A stretch of 64,000 nucleotides of DNA, from positions 62,001 through 126,000 of the forward strand of contig NZ_FPBE01000006.1 of the NCBI RefSeq assembly GCF_900116625.1, read 5' to 3'. The number at the start of each line of letters is the position of its first letter. Position 1 is the stretch's first letter. Below are positions 43,753 through 50,976 of this stretch, one piece after another. Position numbers and translations under genes: made by a program. The DNA is from Idiomarina abyssalis (lineage in GTDB: Bacteria; Pseudomonadota; Gammaproteobacteria; Enterobacterales; Alteromonadaceae). Under the pieces are notes generated by a model. It searched no databases and was not told the origin of the DNA. It worked only from the letters and a program-made list of their open reading frames with translations.

Positions 43753-43770
43753 TTTAAACAGGCGTTTGAA
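43753..43770 (+). promoter_or_regulatory. PsrA-like operator before the acyl-CoA dehydrogenase
   Basis: TTTAAAC-AGGC-GTTTGAA is an inverted repeat with seven-base arms (one mismatch) around four bases. It resembles the AAAC-N4-GTTT core described for the TetR-family fatty acid regulator PsrA. Its place right after the -10 fits a repressor. The assignment is by motif memory, not a matrix search. Confidence 0.5.
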
Positions 43771-43814
43771 TTATTTGTTTGAATGCCCCTGTGATTCATA
43801 CAAGAGGTAATGAT

Positions 43815-45599
43815 ATGGCTGACTACAGAGCTCCCCGCGACGATATGGACTTTGTCCTGCACGATGTATTCCGAGTTGCCGACGACTGGCAGCAAACCCC
43901 TGAGCTTGCCGACATGATGGATGTCGAAACTGCCGGTGCTATTTTGGATGAAGGTGCCAAGGTTGCTGAAAACTTAGTAGCGCCGCTGGCCCGTGAAGCC
44001 GACGAGCAAGGCGTTAAATTTGAAGATGGGGTAGTAACAACTCCTAAAGGTTACAAAGAAAACTTTCGTCAGTTGGCTGAAGGCGGCTGGGTTGGCGTAA
44101 CAGCTAATCCGGACTTTGGCGGCATGGGTTTACCTAAGTCTTTGTCGGCTCAATACGAAGAAATGCTTTGTAGCGCCGATATCGCCTTTTCTCTTTACCC
44201 GGGCTTAACCTCCGGCGCTATTATGGCAATTAACTCGCATGGTAGTGACGAACTGAAGAATCATTATCTACCGCGCATGGTTTCAGGTGAGTGGACAGGC
44301 ACTATGTGCCTGACAGAATCTCATGCCGGAACAGATTTAGGCATTATTCGCAGTAAAGCGATACCAGCTGAGGACGGCAGTTTTTCTATCAGCGGCACTA
44401 AGATATTTATCACCGGTGGCGAACACGATTTAGCGGAGAATATCGTTCATTTAGTGTTGGCCAAATTACCTGATGCTCCGGCAGGTACAAAAGGCATTTC
44501 CTTGTTTGTGGTGCCTAAATTTTTGTCCGATGAGCAAGGCAACCTGACCGAGCGTAACGCCGTTAGCTGTGGCTCAATAGAACACAAGATGGGTATTCAT
44601 GGGTCAGCCACCTGCGTCATGAACTTTGACGGCGCAAAAGGCTGGCTGGTCGGTGAACCTCATCGCGGGCTGCCGGCTATGTTCACCATGATGAACTACG
44701 AGCGTCTGGGGGTTGGCATTCAAGGGTTGGGAGCTGCGGAGCGCTCCTATCAAAATGCTCTGGAATACGCTAAAGATCGCATTCAGGGACGTGGCGCTAA
44801 AGCAACTCGCAACGACCAGGCCGAAGCTGACTCAATTTTAGTGCACGGCGACGTGCGCCGTATGTTGCTGACCATGAAGTCGCTTACTGAAGGCGGTCGC
44901 GCGTTCTCAACCTGGGTGGGTCAGCAGCTCGACCGCTCGAAATACGCGGAAGATGAGCAGGTTAGACAAAAAGCAGACGCGATGGTCGCGTTATTGACAC
45001 CTGTCGCTAAAGCCTTTTTAACTGACACCGGACTCGAGTGCACGATTCACGGGCAGCAGGTTTTTGGTGGCCATGGTTACGTGCGGGAATGGGGTCAGGA
45101 GCAGTTGGTTCGTGATACTCGTATAGCGCAAATTTATGAGGGCACAAACGGTATTCAGGCACTGGACTTATTGGGTCGTAAAGTGTTTGGTTCGCAAGGC
45201 AAACTATTGCAGCCGTTTAATGAAGAAATTCAGAGCTTTCTGGATGAAACGGCTACCGGCAGTGAATGGATCAAGCAGCGTGAGCAATTGCAGCAGGCGC
45301 TGAATATACTGAATGGTGTCAGCGAGGAAGTACTGCAAAAGGCCGCGGGCGATGAAAACCTTGTTAACAGCGTAGCGGTTGAGTATCTGCATCTGGTGGG
45401 TTATGTTTCTTACGCTTACTTGTGGTTGAAGATGGCGATAGCAGCTGAGCCACTGGTAAACGAGAAACCCTATTTGGCAACCAAAACAAAAACGGCCCGC
45501 TTCTATTTTGCGCGTATTCTGCCACGTATTCATAGCCTGGCTTTAGCGATAAAAGACGGCAGTGAGAGCCTTTACTTACATAGTGACGATGACTTCTAA
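43815..45599 (+). CDS. Acyl-CoA dehydrogenase with extended C-terminal domain
   Basis: FAD enzyme that forms the trans-2-enoyl-CoA in beta-oxidation. From ATG 43815 (AAGAGG upstream) the 594 residues include the flavin/substrate blocks GEWTGTMCLTESHAGTD near 158-174 and ISGTKIFITGGEH near 193-205, the catalytic Glu in IAQIYEGTNGIQALDLLGR near 438-456, and an extra C-terminal domain to YLHSDDDF. This build, about 590 residues with the added C-terminal domain, is shared by general acyl-CoA dehydrogenases and by DmdC-type methylmercaptopropionyl-CoA dehydrogenases, so DMSP catabolism cannot be excluded. A fatty-acid-type operator lies upstream. The 12-codon longer frame is rejected. Confidence 0.9.
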   Translation: MADYRAPRDDMDFVLHDVFRVADDWQQTPELADMMDVETAGAILDEGAKVAENLVAPLAREADEQGVKFEDGVVTTPKGYKENFRQLAEGGWVGVTANPDFGGMGLPKSLSAQYEEMLCSADIAFSLYPGLTSGAIMAINSHGSDELKNHYLPRMVSGEWTGTMCLTESHAGTDLGIIRSKAIPAEDGSFSISGTKIFITGGEHDLAENIVHLVLAKLPDAPAGTKGISLFVVPKFLSDEQGNLTERNAVSCGSIEHKMGIHGSATCVMNFDGAKGWLVGEPHRGLPAMFTMMNYERLGVGIQGLGAAERSYQNALEYAKDRIQGRGAKATRNDQAEADSILVHGDVRRMLLTMKSLTEGGRAFSTWVGQQLDRSKYAEDEQVRQKADAMVALLTPVAKAFLTDTGLECTIHGQQVFGGHGYVREWGQEQLVRDTRIAQIYEGTNGIQALDLLGRKVFGSQGKLLQPFNEEIQSFLDETATGSEWIKQREQLQQALNILNGVSEEVLQKAAGDENLVNSVAVEYLHLVGYVSYAYLWLKMAIAAEPLVNEKPYLATKTKTARFYFARILPRIHSLALAIKDGSESLYLHSDDDF

Positions 45600-46026
45600 A
45601 AACGAAAAATCACAAGAAACAGCACTGACGTTTTATCGTGACAGTCGCCGCCCCCAAGCGTGGGGCGGCTTCTTTTTAGCGATATGGATGGCAATTTATA
45701 TTGGTGATGCAGTTCCCCTGTGGATTATCATCACGGGCGCATTGCTGACCATGGCGATTGTTATGACGATTGTCGTGAAATTCAGGCCATTGCAGCCGGC
45801 TGCGTTTTATCGTGACCTTGAATTGACGGAAAAGCGCCTGATTTTGCCTCCCAGAACTTATCAGCTCGATAAACCACCGGTATTACACCGATACGAGAAA
45901 GACCTGGCCGGGTTGAGTTTTGCTGATGAAAAAGGACGTCGGCAGGAAATTATTATCGTTTTTAATGATAGCCTCAGGCAGAAGTTGGATGACTATCAAA
46001 TAGAATTGAAAAATTACGAAGAATAA
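45589..46026 (+). CDS. Uncharacterised membrane protein
   Basis: I do not recognise this gene. The 145-residue product starts MTSKNEKSQE, overlapping the acyl-CoA dehydrogenase end by 11 bases, so the two are probably co-translated. Two hydrophobic segments lie near residues 25-65 (GFFLAIWMAIYIGDAVPLW; IIITGALLTMAIVMTIVV), with a charged cytoplasmic-looking tail of about 80 residues containing RDLELTEKRLILPPRTYQL. A terminator follows directly. Its tail could be a small beta domain acting at the membrane; no catalytic motif is visible. Confidence 0.7.
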   Translation: MTSKNEKSQETALTFYRDSRRPQAWGGFFLAIWMAIYIGDAVPLWIIITGALLTMAIVMTIVVKFRPLQPAAFYRDLELTEKRLILPPRTYQLDKPPVLHRYEKDLAGLSFADEKGRRQEIIIVFNDSLRQKLDDYQIELKNYEE

Positions 46027-46030
46027 AATA

Positions 46031-46060
46031 AAAAGCCAGCGAGGAATCGCTGGCTTTTTT
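46031..46060. terminator. Bidirectional terminator between the membrane protein gene and putA
   Basis: Twelve-base perfect stem AAAAGCCAGCGA (46031-46042) with TCGCTGGCTTTT (46047-46058), loop GGAA, and T/A runs on both sides, so it serves both converging genes. Confidence 0.9.
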
Positions 46061-46076
46061 GTGCCTTACTTTTCTT

Positions 46077-49000
46077 TTAATCGTCTAAAGACAAGAGCGT
46101 TGCGTTACCACCAACGGCAGTAATGTTATCACTGCGCGTTTTCTCGGTAATGAAACGAGTAAGGTAGTGTGGACCACCAGCTTTTGGCCCGGTACCTGAC
46201 ATGCCTCGACCACCAAATGGTTGCACTCCGACAATTGCGCCAATCTGGTTACGGTTAATATAGACGTTACCCACATCGATACGGCTTGCAACATCGTACG
46301 CAAAGGTTTCGTTACGGCTGTGAATGCCAAAGGTTAAACCAAAGCCGGTGTTGTTGATGCTGTCAATAACCTCATCAATTTCACTGGTTTTATAACGAAT
46401 CACGTGCAGTATTGGACCAAAGTTTTCTTTAACCAATTGGCTAATACTGTCAATTTCTATGGCGGTTGGTGCGACAAAGGTGCCACCCATAGCGTAATCC
46501 GGCATTGGGGCACGAGCGATTAAGCGACCTGCCTGCTGGATATCGGAAATGTGCTGTTCCAGATTGGTTTTAGCGATACCATCAATAACCGGACCGACAT
46601 CGGTTTCATGCAGTAATGGGTCGCCAACCTGCAGCTCTTCCATAGCACCGCGTAGCAAGTCGATAATGCGATCAGCCACGTCATCCTGCACAAAGAGAAC
46701 ACGTAGGGCCGAGCAGCGTTGTCCGGCGCTCTGGAAGGCACTGGCGACAACGTCAGTGACAACCTGTTCCGGCAGGGCGGTGGAATCAACCATCATAGCG
46801 TTCTGTCCGCCGGTTTCAGCTACCAGAGGTACGATTGGACCAGTACGTGCCGCTAATGCACGGTTAATTGCCTGAGCTGTATAGGTTGAACCGGTGAAGC
46901 AAACACCGCCAATATCTTCCTGGCTGGTTAAGTAGCTACCGACCTCGGCACCACTACCCGGCATAAAGTGCAATACGTTGCCCGGAATACCTGCTTCTAA
47001 AGCTAACTGCACCGCGCGGTAGGCAATTAAACCAGTCTGCTCTGCCGGTTTGGCAATAACTGAGTTACCGGTAACTAACGCTGCCGCAACCTGACCGACG
47101 AAAATTGCTAACGGGAAGTTCCACGGGCTGATACAGATAAAGGTGCCGCGACCTTCAACGAACAGCTCGTTGTCTTCGCCTGTCGGTCCTGGCAGCTGAA
47201 TGGGTTTACCCATTAGCTCGCGGGCCTGATTAGCGTAATAGCGACAAAAATCGACCGCCTCACGAACTTCGTCAATACCGTCCTGTAAGCCTTTACCGGC
47301 TTCGACTGAACACAGAGCAATCAGCTCATTGCGGTTAGCTTCCATCAAGTCGGCAAACTTCTCTAAGCATTTCGCGCGCTCTTCGGTAGGCACATCGCGC
47401 CAGGACTTGTAGGCGGCGTTGGCACTTTGTAATGCCTGCTCAGAAAGCTTTTTATCGCCCCAATAAATGCGGCCTACATTCTTGGCCGTTTCCTGAGGGC
47501 TGGTAATACTGACATGATGGTCGGTTTCTACGGTTTTTCCATCAACGATGGGACCGCCTTGCCATTGTTTGTCACGGTACTGTTGAACCGCTGCAATAAA
47601 ATCATCTGCTTGTGAGTGAATATTCATATTCAATCCTAACGAATTTGTGCGATCCCCATACATTTGCGGGGGAAGTGGAATTTTGCTGTTTGCGTATTTT
47701 TCGTAACCTGAAGCTGTTTTCATGGGGTGTTCAACCAGTTCATTGACTGGCGTATCTGAATCTAACAGCTTGTGAACAAACGACGAGTTAGCACCGTTTT
47801 CTAACAGACGACGAACTAAATACGGCAGCAAATCTTTGTGTGGGCCAACTGGCGCATAGATGCGCACAACCATGCCCGGATTTTGCTCCATTATGGTGTC
47901 GTATAAGCTGTCACCCATGCCGTGTAAGCGTTGATATTCAATGCGCCGCTTATGGGTTTCGTTCATTTGTTCAATGGCTACAAAGGTTTGAGCATTGTGA
48001 GTAGCAAACTGCGGATAAATAGCTCCGTCGGTGTCGTCGCTTAACAAATAGCGTGCGCAGGCCAGATAGGAAATATCACTATGAGACTTGCGGGTAAACA
48101 CCGGGTAGCCAAGCAGACCATTTTCCTGCGTCCACTTAATTTCGTTATCCCAATAGGCGCCTTTAACGAGGCGTACCGGTATTTCGTCGCCACACTCTTT
48201 GGCCAGAGCTGTTATCCAACATAAAGTTGGCAGGGCACGTTTTGAATAGGCCTGGACTACCAGACCAAACCGAGGCCAGCCTTTGCAAACACCGCTGCGA
48301 TAGACTTTTTCAAATAATTCCAGCGAGAGCTCATGGCGGTCGGCCTCTTCGGCAGCAATGGTCACCCCAACATCGGCTTCTTTTGCCAGCTTAACTAAGT
48401 CAGTTAAGGTGGTGGCAAGCTCAGTCAGTACGCGCTCGTGGTTCGCTGATTCATAACGTGGATGCAATGCCGATAATTTAATTGAAATGGTCGGTCGTGG
48501 TGCATCCGGGTTATTAAATTCTTCTTTGGTAATGGTCTTAATTGAGTTGACGTACTGCTGCTTGTAGTAGTTCGCATCCTTCATAGTCAATGCGGCTTCA
48601 CCAAGCATGTCGTAAGCGTGAGTATAACCTTTGTCGCGGTTGTCGCGACTTTCTTTCAGGGCTTCCTCAATGCTGCGTCCCAGCACAAACTGCTTACCCA
48701 TAATTTGCATGGCGGTGTACGTCGCCTTGCGAATGACCGGCTTGCCGAGCTTACGGATAAGGCGTCGAAAAGCACCGCGTGGTGTTTCCATTGGCTTGCC
48801 GGTGGGGTTCGTTACACTGTTTGTCAGTGCCAGACCCCAGGTACCGGAATTGACTAACCATGAGGCGCTCTGGCCCATGTGTTTTTGCCAGTCGCCGCCG
48901 GACAGTTTGTCCTGAATTAATGCGTCTGCTGTATAACCATCGGGTATACGTAACAGTGCCTCGGCAAGGCACATTAAAATGATACCTTCTTTAGTATCCA

Positions 49001-49244
49001 GGCTGTACTCTTGCAAAAAGGCGTCAACAACGCCGTTATCTGCCCGTTCCCTCACTTGCTCAACTAATTTAGCTGCGCGCTCGGTAACTGCGCTAACCGT
49101 TTCATCATCAGCAGGAACCAGCGGCAGTAGCTCACGCATATATTGGTCTTCGTCAACAATATAATTGTCAGTGATTGCCTGCTGTAAGGACTTTAAGTCC
49201 TCAGCCTGATGCTGTTTGGATAGCACCTCACTCGCTTTGAACAT
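46077..49244 (-). CDS. putA: PutA, proline dehydrogenase / P5C dehydrogenase
   Basis: Two-enzyme membrane-associated flavoprotein that converts proline to glutamate. From ATG 49244 (AGGAGATGCT upstream) there are 1055 residues. The proline dehydrogenase barrel covers about 130-440 (SIKLSALHPRYE, RLVKGAYWDNEI, ATHNAQTF), and the aldehyde dehydrogenase about 520-1010 (CISPWNFPLAIF, LVAETGGQNAMMVD, catalytic Cys in SAGQRCSALRVLF, PFGGRGMSGTGPKAGG). The N-terminal ribbon-helix-helix DNA-binding domain of E. coli PutA is absent, so it should not repress its own gene. A 15-codon longer start is rejected on ribosome-site grounds. Divergent from ygiF. Confidence 0.95.
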   Translation of the reverse strand: MFKASEVLSKQHQAEDLKSLQQAITDNYIVDEDQYMRELLPLVPADDETVSAVTERAAKLVEQVRERADNGVVDAFLQEYSLDTKEGIILMCLAEALLRIPDGYTADALIQDKLSGGDWQKHMGQSASWLVNSGTWGLALTNSVTNPTGKPMETPRGAFRRLIRKLGKPVIRKATYTAMQIMGKQFVLGRSIEEALKESRDNRDKGYTHAYDMLGEAALTMKDANYYKQQYVNSIKTITKEEFNNPDAPRPTISIKLSALHPRYESANHERVLTELATTLTDLVKLAKEADVGVTIAAEEADRHELSLELFEKVYRSGVCKGWPRFGLVVQAYSKRALPTLCWITALAKECGDEIPVRLVKGAYWDNEIKWTQENGLLGYPVFTRKSHSDISYLACARYLLSDDTDGAIYPQFATHNAQTFVAIEQMNETHKRRIEYQRLHGMGDSLYDTIMEQNPGMVVRIYAPVGPHKDLLPYLVRRLLENGANSSFVHKLLDSDTPVNELVEHPMKTASGYEKYANSKIPLPPQMYGDRTNSLGLNMNIHSQADDFIAAVQQYRDKQWQGGPIVDGKTVETDHHVSITSPQETAKNVGRIYWGDKKLSEQALQSANAAYKSWRDVPTEERAKCLEKFADLMEANRNELIALCSVEAGKGLQDGIDEVREAVDFCRYYANQARELMGKPIQLPGPTGEDNELFVEGRGTFICISPWNFPLAIFVGQVAAALVTGNSVIAKPAEQTGLIAYRAVQLALEAGIPGNVLHFMPGSGAEVGSYLTSQEDIGGVCFTGSTYTAQAINRALAARTGPIVPLVAETGGQNAMMVDSTALPEQVVTDVVASAFQSAGQRCSALRVLFVQDDVADRIIDLLRGAMEELQVGDPLLHETDVGPVIDGIAKTNLEQHISDIQQAGRLIARAPMPDYAMGGTFVAPTAIEIDSISQLVKENFGPILHVIRYKTSEIDEVIDSINNTGFGLTFGIHSRNETFAYDVASRIDVGNVYINRNQIGAIVGVQPFGGRGMSGTGPKAGGPHYLTRFITEKTRSDNITAVGGNATLLSLDD

Positions 49245-49469
49245 AGCATCTCCTGTATAGCCAGGCCGAAGCTCGGCGTGCTTCCCCAATGTTGGGAATC
49301 AGCGCAAGTATAAGCTTATTATTGCGCTGGTAAAGACCCTTTATGGTCGGATCTCACGTTGCAACTTTTCACCCTTAGTGTCAAGTGAACTAAATGCCCG
49401 TGTTTGTTGACCGTTAGCCGCCAAGCCAGTACCTTTAATCTAACTTATTAAACGCATCGGAATCGATTT
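49245..49469. promoter_or_regulatory. Divergent putA / ygiF control region
   Basis: 225 bases without a gene. Near putA there is an inverted repeat AGCGCAA (49301-49307) with TTGCGCT (49322-49328), flanking an AT-rich TATAAGCTTATTA, and a smaller CCCAA-TG-TTGGG palindrome (near 49286-49297). Either might be a regulator site for putA, which lacks its own DNA-binding domain. I did not find a confident -35/-10 pair. Confidence 0.4.
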
Positions 49470-50969
49470 ATGTCACAAGAAGTTGAGCTCAAATTACTGA
49501 TTGCTCCGGAACAACGAGAAAAAGCACTCGAAGTCTGCCAGTCGTTGGCGGATGCTAATCAGGCTAAGCCCAATAAAGAGCAGTTTGAACTTACAAACGC
49601 TTACTTTGACACATCCGATTTGCGTTTACGTCAGTTCGATATTGGATTACGGATACGTAGCTATAAAGATCATAAAGAGCAAACAATCAAATTAGCTGGT
49701 CGGGTTATGGGCGGTATGCATCAAAGACCCGAGTACAATGTAAATGTTGATAAAGACAAGCCTGACTTAACCTTATTTGACAACGAAATATGGCCGGATG
49801 ACTTCCCGGTGTACGATATTCAGCGAGACTTAGACACCTTGTTTGTTACTGACTTCACCCGAACCCAATGGCGACTCCCCAGTGGTGAAGGTGTTATCGA
49901 GATGGTTTTTGATGATGGCTATATTGAGTCCGGGGAGCAACGTGAGCCGATAGCTGAAATTGAGCTTGAAGTGCAAAAGGGCTCTTTAACTGAGGCCTAT
50001 CGACTGGCAAATGAACTGGTTAAAAAAGCGGGTGCGAGAGTAGGCTCGCTCAGTAAAGCTGCAAGAGGTTACTTATTAGCAGGGAAAAGCCTGCTTGAAC
50101 CATTTACGCAGATGCATTACGTACCGCTAAAGTCGGAATATAATGTCGGTCAGGCATTATATCGGTCGTTAGAATCGGGGCTACGTCATTGGCAGCACAA
50201 TGAAGCCTGTCTGGAGTTTCAGCCCAGTGTAAGAGCCGTGCAGGGCATGGCAGATGGTATTCAAATGGTGCAGGTTGTACTGGAGCAGCTGATTGAAAAT
50301 GGTATAGGAGAGCGCCGGCTACTGACCAATATCTCGCAAATAATGTCGAAGCTGCAGTGGTTAAAACGTTTTGAAGGGCTGGACGAATTAACCGCTGAAG
50401 ATGGGGCGTATCATCGCGCGCTTAAGCGCTATAACAAGCTTTATGAGTCGCTGCTTAATAGCCAGGAGGATGTGATAAGGCTGACGGAAGTTTCGGAGCT
50501 GGTTCACTCCGTCAGCTATCAGAGAACGCTACTGGAACTGTCTGAATTTCTTTTCAAAGAAGAAATGACCGAAGAGTTGGAGCAGCCAGTTTTGCCCTGG
50601 AGCAGCCAGCTATTGAAAAGTGACTGGCAACTCGTGCAAACGGCTTTTTCAGAGCACGAAAGATTAAATGAAGAAGGTTACCTGAAATTGCTGACCCCCC
50701 TGCAAAACAGCTTGCTTATGGGGACGTGCTTCGGTCATTTGTTTGATCCTGACTTAAGGGAAAAATTCCGTTTGCCGTGGCAAGATTTAGCAAGAGGCAT
50801 CCGCGAAATTACGGCCCTGCATATTTTGCATGAACGTATCAAAGAACGTGACGACGAAATTGATGAAAAGTTAATGGAATGGCAAAAGGTGCAGCGAGAA
50901 TCCTTGTTGAAAGCGCTGGAGTATTCGCGAAAAGCAGCTCTGAAACGTGAACCCTATTGGATGAATTAA
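49470..50969 (+). CDS. ygiF: CYTH-CHAD inorganic triphosphatase YgiF
   Basis: Hydrolyses inorganic triphosphate using the CYTH tunnel fold. The 499 residues begin with the CYTH signature EVELKLL at 4-10, with acidic and basic tunnel residues further on (YFDTSDLRLR, LRIRSYKDHKEQTIK, IAEIELEVQKG), up to about 205. The rest, about 220-490, is a helical CHAD domain, rich in histidine and charged residues, thought to bind polyphosphate. The ygiF-glnE pairing is conserved in gammaproteobacteria; glnE starts seven bases later. Confidence 0.93.
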   Translation: MSQEVELKLLIAPEQREKALEVCQSLADANQAKPNKEQFELTNAYFDTSDLRLRQFDIGLRIRSYKDHKEQTIKLAGRVMGGMHQRPEYNVNVDKDKPDLTLFDNEIWPDDFPVYDIQRDLDTLFVTDFTRTQWRLPSGEGVIEMVFDDGYIESGEQREPIAEIELEVQKGSLTEAYRLANELVKKAGARVGSLSKAARGYLLAGKSLLEPFTQMHYVPLKSEYNVGQALYRSLESGLRHWQHNEACLEFQPSVRAVQGMADGIQMVQVVLEQLIENGIGERRLLTNISQIMSKLQWLKRFEGLDELTAEDGAYHRALKRYNKLYESLLNSQEDVIRLTEVSELVHSVSYQRTLLELSEFLFKEEMTEELEQPVLPWSSQLLKSDWQLVQTAFSEHERLNEEGYLKLLTPLQNSLLMGTCFGHLFDPDLREKFRLPWQDLARGIREITALHILHERIKERDDEIDEKLMEWQKVQRESLLKALEYSRKAALKREPYWMN

Positions 50970-50976
50970 GGTAGCT

